Positions 36,304 through 44,334 of a stretch of 64,000 bases of DNA are shown one piece after another. A program made the position numbers and the translations under genes. The notes beneath the pieces are model-generated. The model ran no database searches. It saw only the letters and a program-made list of their open reading frames with translations, and was not told where the DNA came from. The stretch covers positions 4,228 to 68,227 of the forward strand of contig JANMGP010000060.1 of assembly GCA_031374705.1 (NCBI GenBank). The letters run 5' to 3'. The first letter of the stretch is position 1, and every line of letters begins with the position of its first letter. This DNA comes from SXWH01 sp031374705. Its GTDB lineage: Bacteria; Verrucomicrobiota; Verrucomicrobiia; Chthoniobacterales; Chthoniobacteraceae.

Positions 36304-37361
36304 AGCCGCGCTTTCAAATCGCCACACCCTGCGACGACGCGGCGATTCGCCGGCTCCTTCGCGACAACCCGATGCGCGGCTCGGTGAGCGTGAGCTTTGA
36401 GCGGGAGCCAAGCTACTTTAATGGAGTGAATATCGCTGGCGCACGCGATCAAACCATCGTCGTGCGAGAGGGGGAGAAGCTGGTCTGTATGGGCCGCTGC
36501 ATTCGCCGCGAATCCTGGCTGAATGGCCGTCCGCACGATGTCGGATATTTGGCGGAACTGCGGCTTGATGCGGCTGCGCGAGGGCGATTTGGAATCATCC
36601 GTGACGGCTTCCGTTTCTTTCACGAACAGGAACGGAGCAGCCCGGCGGATTTCTATTTTACCAGCATCGCGGCGGACAACGAACGCGCCCGGCGTTTGCT
36701 GGAAAGTGGCGCGCGCGGACTGCCGCAGTATTCGTTTCTCGGTGAACTCGATACGCTGCTCATCGCAGTGCCACGCAGTCTGCCGAAGACTACTCCGCGC
36801 ATCGAGCGGATGAAAGACGAGCATATCGAGGAGGTTTTGATTCTGCTTTCGAAACACGGACAAAAGTTCTCGCTGGCAACTCGCTGGACGAGGGCCCGGC
36901 TGCAATCGCTGTCCAGCCATGGTGTCTCTGATTTGTTCGTGATGAAAGAAGGAGGCGAGATTGTTGCGTGTGGCGGTCTGTGGGACCAGCGGAGTTTTCG
37001 GCAGACGGTGATTCGCGGGTATTCGCGAGCGCTCAATCTTGCCCGGCCCATTATTAATCGGGCTGGTCGCTTGTTCGGTGGAGTTCAACTGCCCGCTGTG
37101 GGTGCGACGCTGCCGCAGGTCTTTCTCTCTCCGTTCATGGTTGGCCGCTCGCTCCCAGAGTTTATTGCCGAACTGCTCCGCTATGCAGCGGGAGCGGAGT
37201 TTATCACGGTCGCCCTTCCACGTTGGCATGAAGCAACCTCCGCCATTCGCCGCTCATTCACGACACGGACATGGCGCTCGCGTCTGTATCGTGTGAGCTG
37301 GCCGGGAGATGATGCACTTAAGCTCAACGGTGCGGTCCTGCCCGACGTCGCCCTTTTATGA
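36273..37361 (+). CDS. GNAT-family N-acyltransferase
   Basis: The protein has 362 residues; ATG 36273 lies inside the end of the radical SAM gene. The N-terminal half has the GNAT pattern: FQIATPCDDAAIRRLLRDNP, DVGYLAELRLDAAARG (beta4 and pyrophosphate loop region) and FYFTSIAADNERARRLLES. The C-terminal half resembles a second, degenerate acyltransferase-like domain (KDEHIEEVLILLSKHGQKFS, DLFVMKEGGEIVACGGLWD). It may acylate an amine or be FemX-like. The stop overlaps the next ATG (ATGA). Confidence 0.8.
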   Translation: MDGTAAHGAVKPRFQIATPCDDAAIRRLLRDNPMRGSVSVSFEREPSYFNGVNIAGARDQTIVVREGEKLVCMGRCIRRESWLNGRPHDVGYLAELRLDAAARGRFGIIRDGFRFFHEQERSSPADFYFTSIAADNERARRLLESGARGLPQYSFLGELDTLLIAVPRSLPKTTPRIERMKDEHIEEVLILLSKHGQKFSLATRWTRARLQSLSSHGVSDLFVMKEGGEIVACGGLWDQRSFRQTVIRGYSRALNLARPIINRAGRLFGGVQLPAVGATLPQVFLSPFMVGRSLPEFIAELLRYAAGAEFITVALPRWHEATSAIRRSFTTRTWRSRLYRVSWPGDDALKLNGAVLPDVALL

Positions 37362-38053
37362 GTACCACCGGATTGATCGCCCGCGAAGCTCTGAGCGAAA
37401 AGCAGCAGGATGAAATGTTCGCGCTGCTCGCGGCACATTTCGAGGGCGTGACGCGTCCGCAGTTTGATCGCGACCTCATGGAGAAGAACTGGGTGATCGA
37501 GATCCGGAGGGACGGGCGTTTGCTCGGCTTCTCCACGCTCTTGGTCTGCGAGCGCGGATTCGAGGGCGAGCCGATCACCGCCATCTTTTCGGGCGACACG
37601 ATTGTGGCGCCCGAGGCTTGGAATTCTCCCGCGCTCGCCCGCACTTGGATCGCCGCTGTGAATTCGCTCCGTGCGTCCGCACCGGACCGGCGCTGCTTTT
37701 GGTTGCTCCTCACATCGGGCTTTCGGACTTACCGTTTTCTACCGGTCTTCTGGCGCGAGTTCTATCCGCGTTTCAATGCGGTGACCCCGTCGGCATTCCG
37801 GCGTCTCACCGACTCGCTCGCATCCTCGCAATATGGCGGACAATACGGTGCTGATGGGATTGTCCGGTTCAGCTCGCCTCAGCGGCTGAGGGCCGCGCTC
37901 GCGGAGCCTCCGGTGGGGCGCGCGAACAATTCGCATGTGGCATTTTTTCTGAAGCGCAACCCCGGCCACGCGAGCGGCGACGAACTCGCGTGCATCACCG
38001 AAATCGCGGAATCGAATCTGACTGCGGCGGGTCGCCGAATGATTTCGCAATGA
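37358..38053 (+). CDS. GNAT-like protein of unknown function
   Basis: The protein has 231 residues. It begins MSTTGLIAREALSEKQQDEM, with WVIEIRRDGRLLGFSTLLVC and ITAIFSGDTIVAPEAWNSPA in the order of a GNAT fold, but the acetyl-CoA loop is not obvious. It sits between a GNAT and GH3 gene, overlapping both by ATGA. It may be a partner or product-shaping enzyme of the operon. Confidence 0.6.
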   Translation: MSTTGLIAREALSEKQQDEMFALLAAHFEGVTRPQFDRDLMEKNWVIEIRRDGRLLGFSTLLVCERGFEGEPITAIFSGDTIVAPEAWNSPALARTWIAAVNSLRASAPDRRCFWLLLTSGFRTYRFLPVFWREFYPRFNAVTPSAFRRLTDSLASSQYGGQYGADGIVRFSSPQRLRAALAEPPVGRANNSHVAFFLKRNPGHASGDELACITEIAESNLTAAGRRMISQ

Positions 38054-39648
38054 TCGCCGCGATTGCCAATGCAGCATGGCTCGCGGCGAGTTCCCCGGCC
38101 TGGGCTCGTTTCCTCCGGGCTTTGCGGAATCCACAAGCGGCGCAGCAGGAAGTGCTGTCGGCCATGATTGCTCGCAACGCGCTCTGCGCCTACGGAAGGG
38201 CGCATCGCTTCGACTCGATTTGCAACTACCAGCAGTTCCGTGAACGTGTGCCCATCGTTGAATACGAGACGCTGGAGCCGTGGGTTCATCGAGTCATGAA
38301 GGGTGAGCAGGGTGTCTTGACGACGGACTCGGTGACCCGGCTTGTGCCGACCGGTGGTTCGTCCGGCGGGCGTAAACTCATCCCATACACGGCGTCGTTT
38401 CAGCGTCAGCTCAATGCGGCGATTGGCCCGTGGATGCTTGAGCTTTGTCGCGAGCATCCCGCGGTTGCCTGCGGCCCTGCGTATTGGTCGATATCGCCAT
38501 CACTTCCGGAAACGAGCGATCCATCAGCAGTTCCGATCGGGTTCGACGACGACAGCGCTTATCTCGGCGGCGTCGCTCAGAAGCTGGTAGAAGCGACGTT
38601 TGCGGTGCCCAACGCGTTGCGGTTGGTCCGGGATGTGGAGACGTCGCGCTATCTGACGTTGCTCTTCCTGCTTCGCCAACGCGGGCTGCGGCTGGTGTCC
38701 GTCTGGCATCCGTCATTCCTTGCGCTGATGCTCGATGCGTTGTGCGCGTCGTGGGATGAACTTCTCGCTGATGTGAAAAACGGCGGATGCCGCCTGGCCG
38801 GAGGATTTCCCGCGAAAGTGAGGGCGTGCATTTCCGACGAGCCGATGCGGCAGCGAGCGAGCGAACTGCGAAGCCTTGCGCCGTCCGACATCCACGGCAT
38901 TTGGCCGCATCTGAAAGTCGTGAGTTGCTGGGGTGATGCGCAGTCCGCGCTTCCTCAAGCGGAATTGCGGAAGCGACTGCCCGGCATCTCGATTCAGAAT
39001 AAGGGGCTCCTCGCGACCGAGGCCGTCGTTTCCATTCCATTCCGCGGACGCCATCCGCTGGCAATTCGATCGCACTTTTTCGAGTTCGAGAATTCGCGCG
39101 GTGATGTTCTGCTCGCGCATGAACTCTGCGAGGCCGAGGAATACAGCGTTATCGTCACGACGGGCGGGGGACTGTGGCGGTACCGGCTGGGCGACATTGT
39201 GAAAGTCGATGGATTTGTCGGCTGCACGCCGTCGATTCGATTCCTCGGGCGCGGCGGAAGTACGAGTGATTTGTGCGGCGAGAAGCTGACGGAGGTTTTC
39301 GTGACCCGCGCCATCGCGGCGGCGTGCGAAGCGTGTTCGTGCGCTCCGTCATTTGCGTTGCTTGCGCCGGAGTGCTGCGCTGGCGGGACATGGAGATACA
39401 CGCTTTTCTGCGATGGCAGTTTTCCCGAGTCATTCGCGCATGTGCTCGATGATGAGCTGCGGAAAAACCCCCACTATGCGCTATGCCGGGATCTCGGTCA
39501 GCTCGCTCCGTTGCAGTGTTGCGCTGTTCCGAGCGGGGCTTACTGGCAGGCGGGAATGGACGCTGGCCAGCGACTTGGCAACATCAAGCCCAGGGCTCTT
39601 TCGGCGCGCACCGATTTGCGCGCTGTGTTGTTTGCGGATGCGGGATGA
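38050..39648 (+). CDS. GH3-family acyl-acid amido synthetase-like protein
   Basis: The protein has 532 residues. GH3 signatures are visible: PTGGSSGGRKLIPYT (nucleotide loop), LRQRGLRLVSVWHPSFL, VVSCWGDAQSALPQAELRKR, EYSVIVTTGGGLWRYRLGDI and FLGRGGSTSDLCGEKLTE. In plants GH3 enzymes adenylate a carboxylate such as auxin or jasmonate and join it to an amino acid. Bacterial members are mostly uncharacterised. It is the last gene of the tight radical SAM - GNAT - GNAT-like operon. Confidence 0.88.
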   Translation: MIAAIANAAWLAASSPAWARFLRALRNPQAAQQEVLSAMIARNALCAYGRAHRFDSICNYQQFRERVPIVEYETLEPWVHRVMKGEQGVLTTDSVTRLVPTGGSSGGRKLIPYTASFQRQLNAAIGPWMLELCREHPAVACGPAYWSISPSLPETSDPSAVPIGFDDDSAYLGGVAQKLVEATFAVPNALRLVRDVETSRYLTLLFLLRQRGLRLVSVWHPSFLALMLDALCASWDELLADVKNGGCRLAGGFPAKVRACISDEPMRQRASELRSLAPSDIHGIWPHLKVVSCWGDAQSALPQAELRKRLPGISIQNKGLLATEAVVSIPFRGRHPLAIRSHFFEFENSRGDVLLAHELCEAEEYSVIVTTGGGLWRYRLGDIVKVDGFVGCTPSIRFLGRGGSTSDLCGEKLTEVFVTRAIAAACEACSCAPSFALLAPECCAGGTWRYTLFCDGSFPESFAHVLDDELRKNPHYALCRDLGQLAPLQCCAVPSGAYWQAGMDAGQRLGNIKPRALSARTDLRAVLFADAG

Positions 39649-39681
39649 GGGCCGCGAGTTGGCCTCGAAGAAGAAGTTGGG

Positions 39682-39805
39682 TCCACGGAAAAAACGGAAG
39701 TACACGGAAGCCAATACATTCCGAGAATTCGAGGCAGCACCGGATTGCTGAGGGGCGTTGGTTTCACAAGTGCATCTTTCCGTGTTCTTCTGTGTCTTCC
39801 GTGGA
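39682..39805. repeat. Inverted repeat element between GH3 and sigma genes
   Basis: Arms TCCACGGAAAAAACGGAAG (from 39682) and the near-complement ending CTTCCGTGGA at 39805 flank about 65 nt. The surrounding 178-nt gap has no gene. It could act as a bidirectional terminator or be a small mobile palindrome. Confidence 0.6.
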
Positions 39806-39826
39806 TATTCAAGTGCGGTTTTCGGC

Positions 39827-40519
39827 CTAGGCGGCGAGGACGGCGACGAGGTGGCGGAGTTCGTCGTCCACGTCGCTCTCGGCGGGGACGGTGTGGGCGA
39901 TTTCCGCTTTCACGGCTTCGCGGAAACGCTGGCGCAGGCGGTGGATGGCGACTTTGACGGCGCTCTCGCTCATGCCGAGTTGCACGGCGGCTTCGGCCTG
40001 GGACTGGCCGGCACCGGTCAGCCACGGTTTGAGCACGAGAAAGTGCGCGGCTTTTCCTGCCTCGCGCAGTTCGTTGCTGATGGTATCGAGGGCGCGGGCG
40101 ATGATGGTGAAGGCCCACTGGCGGTCGAAGCGGCGGTCGTCGTCCGATTGCGAGGGGAGGGAAAGGCCGGCGCTCGTCGCGGTATCCAGCGGGATATTCT
40201 CCGCTCCGCCGCCGCGCTTTTCGGCGTTCGCGCGTTCGCGGTGGTCGGCGAGGAAGTGCTTCACCGCGCCGAGGACGTAACTTCTGAATCGCCCCCTGCC
40301 GCGCTCGGCCCCGCCGAGGGATTTGCCGGCGAGGATGGTGGCGAAAAACTCGTGCGCCAGCTCGCGGGCGGCGTCCTGGGTGCGGCCTTCGCAGGCGAGG
40401 AAAGCGACGACGGGTTTATAATAGGCGTCGCAGAGTTCCGAGAGCGCGGCCTTCGATTCGGTGTCGTTGCCGCGGGCTTGCGCGACGAGAGTCCAGCGGG
40501 TGGCGGCGAAGTCGCTCAT
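39827..40519 (-). CDS. ECF RNA polymerase sigma factor
   Basis: The protein has 230 residues (MSDFAATRWTLVAQARGNDT). Region 2 is seen as ALSELCDAYYKPVVAFLACE and AHEFFATILAGKS. Region 4 is SQAEAAVQLGMSESAVKVAI with RLRQRFREAVKAE. A linker of about 60 residues separates them. It lies downstream of, and on the same strand as, a large Ser/Thr kinase, with a 466-nt repeat-filled gap. It belongs to a different ECF branch from the one at 11747. Confidence 0.9.
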   Translation of the reverse strand: MSDFAATRWTLVAQARGNDTESKAALSELCDAYYKPVVAFLACEGRTQDAARELAHEFFATILAGKSLGGAERGRGRFRSYVLGAVKHFLADHRERANAEKRGGGAENIPLDTATSAGLSLPSQSDDDRRFDRQWAFTIIARALDTISNELREAGKAAHFLVLKPWLTGAGQSQAEAAVQLGMSESAVKVAIHRLRQRFREAVKAEIAHTVPAESDVDDELRHLVAVLAA

Positions 40520-40527
40520 ATAAAGTG

Positions 40528-40615
40528 CATGGTTCCCGATGGACGGTATGGACTTTCTGGACGGGATGGACGCGGTCTATCCTGTCCATCGCGTCCATGG
40601 AGTCCATCGGAAGCT
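40528..40615. repeat. Short repeats of TGGAC/GTCCA with an inverted core
   Basis: The stretch is built from ATGGAC and GTCCAT words. ATGGACGC and GCGTCCAT pair around a 17-nt loop. It lies directly before the sigma gene start, so it could form a structured leader. Confidence 0.55.
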
Positions 40616-40699
40616 CTCATTACTGAGAAATCGCGAGGATTGTGGCTAAAAATGACCATCCCCAAGTTGGGGACGTGTATAAATACACCCAGCGCCCCA

Positions 40700-40905
40700 C
40701 TTCCCGATCGCCAATTGACACGCCGGACATCCGCCGAGCCTCCGGGCAGTTGCCAGTCGCGACGCCGGACATCCGCCGCCCCGACTGGCAGTTGCCAGTC
40801 GCGATGCCGGATATCCGCTGCCCTGACTGGCAGTTGCCAGTCGCAATGCCGGACATCCGCTGCCCCGACTGGCAGTTGCCAATCGCGATGCCGGAGATCC
40901 AGTGT
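40700..40905. repeat. 42-bp tandem array, five units, each with a palindrome
   Basis: The word GCCGGACATCCGC or a close variant begins at 40722, 40764, 40806, 40848 and 40890, an exact 42-bp period. Between them the palindrome ACTGGCAGTTGCCAGT lies at 40784 and 40826, with variants in the other intervals. All six frames stay partly open because 42 is a multiple of 3, so coding is doubtful. The spacing equals about four helical turns, suitable for a cooperative protein-binding array in front of the sigma gene. Confidence 0.8.
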
Positions 40906-40985
40906 GCCATCCCCGACTTTTGGATTGGTCCGCTGGATATCTGGCACGGCGTTCCCCGATCCAGGGATTGAGTCCTGTGTGGCGC

Positions 40986-43900
40986 TCATGGCTTTTCCAC
41001 CTCGGGTTGGTTGAGTTTTTGAATCATCGCGTCGCGCTCTGCCTCGGCTTTTGCGAGTTCTGTTTTCAATTCCGCCATCGCTTGGGTGCTCTCGGGTCGG
41101 GTGACGATTGCGTGAGGCCCGTCCCCTTTGTACACGGTCATTTTGAGCGGTTCCATCTGCGCTTTGATGTCGGCTACTCGAAACTTCAGTGCCTGGAGTT
41201 CCGGTGTTTCTTTCGTCAGGTCTTCGTTGTCGGCGGGTGCCGCAATCGCCCAGTAAATCCAGCGTGAATAGTGGTCTCGATAGACGGCGATCTGCTTCAT
41301 CGCGGCAATTTTCTCCCGTCGCTGGACTGCTGCCGCATCGGTGGCTGGGTGTGTTTTTTCATACTCCGCCGCTTCCTTTTCGAGCGCTGCAATTTCCGCC
41401 TTTAGTTCCGCGAAGGCAGCACTGGCTTCGCGATATTTCGGGTGCTGCTGCGCCCGCTTTTCGTCGGTGCGCAGTCCCCGGAACCTTCCGCGCTGGTTGT
41501 CCATGTAGATGACCATTTCGTCGGCGTGTTCGTCGGGCTTCATCGGGCGCGCGGTGGCTTTGATGAAGAGCTGCACGTCGGGTTTCCCGGGCGCGTGGCC
41601 GATGACGAAGGGAATCTCCACCGGTAGTTTCAGCTCGCTGTATCGCTGCCGGTCGGGATGCTGCGTCCAGCGGTAGGCTTCCAGTCCGGGGATGGTGCCG
41701 CCTTTCGAAATGCCGGGGTCCGGAATCATTGGCGAGCCGCCGGTCTTCGGGTCGTAGTTCACCTTGAAGTCCGGCGCTCTCCCGTAGCGGGTGTGAAGCT
41801 CGGTGGTGCCGTCGGCGGTGGAGGTAATCTGCCATTCCGCGCCGACTTCGAGGCCACGCGTGGGCTGACTTCCGGATGGGATGCGCTGCGCTGCGAGGAA
41901 ATCATACAACGGAATGGTGAGTTCGCGGACTGAATCGTGAGTGCCTGCGGAGTCACGGAGATCGAGGCTGAAATCCATCATCCAGCCAAAAGGGGCAAGG
42001 CCTACGACCTTCAGGGACTCGGTGCCGGGCGTCGGGATCTGCTGTGCCTTGAAGAGAAGCCGGATCCTCGGCTCACTAATTTCTGCCTGCGGCGGCGGGG
42101 GATTTTTCCGCGCGAGCATCGGCACGATGAGCCCGAGAGCGAGAAGTGCAACCGGGACGCAGATGATGCAAACAATTAGCAAGAAGACGCGGCGGGGCCA
42201 GTCGACCGCTGCTTTTTGCGGCAGCGGCACGCCGGGCGGGCCGGTGTGGACAAAGCGCCAGAGCGCGCGCACGGCCCAGTTGCTCGCGGCGAAGGCGGTG
42301 AGGACGACGACGCAGGCTACGAGAGTCCCCGCCGAGCCGATGCGGAACGGATTGATGGCGCGGTCGATGTCCTCGAAGTTGGTGAGCGCAGTGAGGATGA
42401 GCGCCAAGACGGGAAGGCCGAGTGCTGCAAAGACAGCCGTGCCGCCGCCGCGCAGATGGCCGCGGTGATAGCGGAAATCGCCGACCGCTTTCCACCCAAG
42501 CGCGACGCCGATCAATGCGGGGATGAAGCCGAAGATGACGATGTTTCCGGCAACGGGGCCGTTGAGCTGGCCTCTGCTATCCAACGAGGGGTCGATGACC
42601 GCTTTGACGAAAAGAAACAGGATAAGCCCAAACGGAATGCTGCTGATGCAGACGCTCGCACCGACGGCGGCGGCTCTGGAAAACGGGGCGTCGCGCGAGG
42701 GTGGCGGCGGTGTGGGGAGCGGCGGGATATTGAGATCACGGCGCAGCGCTTTGATGAATACCCAGACGATGGCGGCTCCGATGGCAATGCCGAGGACGCC
42801 AAGGAGAAAGTGACCGGGGCTTTCGGACTTCCCGCCGATGAAGGCGATGAGGAAGGCGGCGGCGATTAACACCGGGATGAACATCGCGAACGCGAGGTAG
42901 CTCCAGGAAGGAACACGGGTGCCAAGGGCGCATGAGGGGGTGAAAGGAATGTCGCGGCCTTGCACACCACGGGCTCCGGTACGGACTGCTTCGGCCCATT
43001 CGGCGACGACGCTGTTGGTGGTCCATGCGGCGGAGAAGGCTGATAGATGAGGGGTGAAGAGCCGGGTGCGAAGTGCGCCGTTTTCTTCCCAAACAATGGA
43101 GAGGAAATCGAGGCGGACGGGCTTTGCGAGGGCGGGGTAGTGCCCGATGCCGAGCTCACGGATGGCGCGCAGCGGGATGGTCACGCTTTCGCCGTCGCCG
43201 ACGAAGGTAAGCGTGTGGGCATCGAGCGCAACGTGGCCTTTGGCGGTGTAGATGTAGAAGTTGCAGGCGGCAGAACGGAGGTGCTCGGGCGTGCAGAGAT
43301 AGCAGGCGGATCTGCGGGCGGGGGCGGGCGGGGGCGGGGGCGCGGCGTTGCGTGTGGCGGCACCTTCGACCTGCGTCTTCATCTCGGTGGCGCTCTGCTG
43401 GCGGCGTTCGCGTTGCTTTTCCAGCGCGCGGAGGACGACGTCATCGACACCGCTGGAGCAGTGCATTTTTTCCGACGGTGCGGCGAAGCGTCCGAGCGGG
43501 AGTTCGCCGGTGAGCATTTCGTAGAGGACGACGCCGAGGCTGTAGATGTCGGCACGGTGATCGACGGTGGCGGGCTGCTCGATTTGCTCCGGCGCCATGT
43601 ATGCGGCGGTGCCGAGCTGCATACCGCTCATGGTGAGGCCGGTCGATTTGTCGTCGCCAAATTTCGCGATGCCGAAGTCGGCGAGCTTTGGCACGCCGTG
43701 GGTGTCGAGGAGGATGTTCTCGGGCTTGATGTCGCGATGCAGCACGCCGTGGTCGTGGGCAAATTGCAGCGCTTCGCAGACCTTCGGCACGAGGAGCAGC
43801 GCCTGCTCGGGCGTGACGCCGGCGCGCATCGCCTGACGGAGATTCACGCCATCGACGAACTCCATGAGCAGGTAGAAGAACCCGCCGCTTTCGCCGAAGT

Positions 43901-44264
43901 CATGGACGCCGACGATGTTCGGATGGGAGAGCTTTGCGAGCGCACGGGCCTCGCGGGTGAAGCGCTCGGCAAATCCCGGCTGCGTGGCGAGCGCGGGCGT
44001 GAGGATTTTCAGCGCGACAAAGCGGTCGAGCTTCGGCTGGCGGGCCTTGAAAACCGCGCCCATGCCGCCCTGTCCGTAGAGCTCCAGCACTTCGAGCTCG
44101 GGGAAGGCCGCGGCGACTTCATCGAGCATCGGCACGCTGGCCCCGGCGACTTGCGTAGGGCTCGTCGGCAGCGCGACGCCAAGCAGCGCGCAACCGGGGC
44201 AGATGCCGCCGGGCGCATCTGCGGGGATCGGTGACTGGCATTGAGGACAGAGATTATTTTGCAT
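40986..44264 (-). CDS. Large membrane Ser/Thr protein kinase with zinc-ribbon N-terminus
   Basis: The protein has 1092 residues. It begins with a zinc ribbon (CPQCQSP, then CPGCALLG). The PknB-type kinase at about 60-320 has GQGGMGAVFKARQ, VALKIL, HRDIKPEN (Asp near 178), DFGIAKFG and APEQ. A cytoplasmic middle region is followed by several membrane helices between about 455 and 715 (FAMFIPVLIAAAFLIAFIGG, LFLFVKAVI, VFLLIVCIICVPVALLALGL). A long C-terminal part (about 720-1092) holds coiled-coil-like helices (AAFAELKAEIAALEKEAAEY). It probably senses something outside the membrane and may act on the ECF sigma factor encoded downstream. Confidence 0.92.
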   Translation of the reverse strand: MQNNLCPQCQSPIPADAPGGICPGCALLGVALPTSPTQVAGASVPMLDEVAAAFPELEVLELYGQGGMGAVFKARQPKLDRFVALKILTPALATQPGFAERFTREARALAKLSHPNIVGVHDFGESGGFFYLLMEFVDGVNLRQAMRAGVTPEQALLLVPKVCEALQFAHDHGVLHRDIKPENILLDTHGVPKLADFGIAKFGDDKSTGLTMSGMQLGTAAYMAPEQIEQPATVDHRADIYSLGVVLYEMLTGELPLGRFAAPSEKMHCSSGVDDVVLRALEKQRERRQQSATEMKTQVEGAATRNAAPPPPPAPARRSACYLCTPEHLRSAACNFYIYTAKGHVALDAHTLTFVGDGESVTIPLRAIRELGIGHYPALAKPVRLDFLSIVWEENGALRTRLFTPHLSAFSAAWTTNSVVAEWAEAVRTGARGVQGRDIPFTPSCALGTRVPSWSYLAFAMFIPVLIAAAFLIAFIGGKSESPGHFLLGVLGIAIGAAIVWVFIKALRRDLNIPPLPTPPPPSRDAPFSRAAAVGASVCISSIPFGLILFLFVKAVIDPSLDSRGQLNGPVAGNIVIFGFIPALIGVALGWKAVGDFRYHRGHLRGGGTAVFAALGLPVLALILTALTNFEDIDRAINPFRIGSAGTLVACVVVLTAFAASNWAVRALWRFVHTGPPGVPLPQKAAVDWPRRVFLLIVCIICVPVALLALGLIVPMLARKNPPPPQAEISEPRIRLLFKAQQIPTPGTESLKVVGLAPFGWMMDFSLDLRDSAGTHDSVRELTIPLYDFLAAQRIPSGSQPTRGLEVGAEWQITSTADGTTELHTRYGRAPDFKVNYDPKTGGSPMIPDPGISKGGTIPGLEAYRWTQHPDRQRYSELKLPVEIPFVIGHAPGKPDVQLFIKATARPMKPDEHADEMVIYMDNQRGRFRGLRTDEKRAQQHPKYREASAAFAELKAEIAALEKEAAEYEKTHPATDAAAVQRREKIAAMKQIAVYRDHYSRWIYWAIAAPADNEDLTKETPELQALKFRVADIKAQMEPLKMTVYKGDGPHAIVTRPESTQAMAELKTELAKAEAERDAMIQKLNQPEVEKP

Positions 44265-44334
44265 AACGCACCCTTCCTGCGGAGCGGCGCAGGCGAGGTT
44301 ACACTCTTTCTCAAATTAAATGCGAGCCTGCCGG

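Noticed and set aside
40700..40905. CRISPR array
   Set aside because: Units are directly joined with a fixed 42-bp period, without distinct spacers, and no cas gene is near.
40642..40971. 109-codon frame with a 14-residue repeat DWQLPVAMPDIRCP
   Set aside because: The 42-bp period keeps all frames open; reverse frames look equally repetitive, so the DNA palindrome is the simpler explanation.
43047..44234. 395-codon plus-strand frame opposite the second kinase
   Set aside because: Antisense of a clear kinase domain; no start context or motif.
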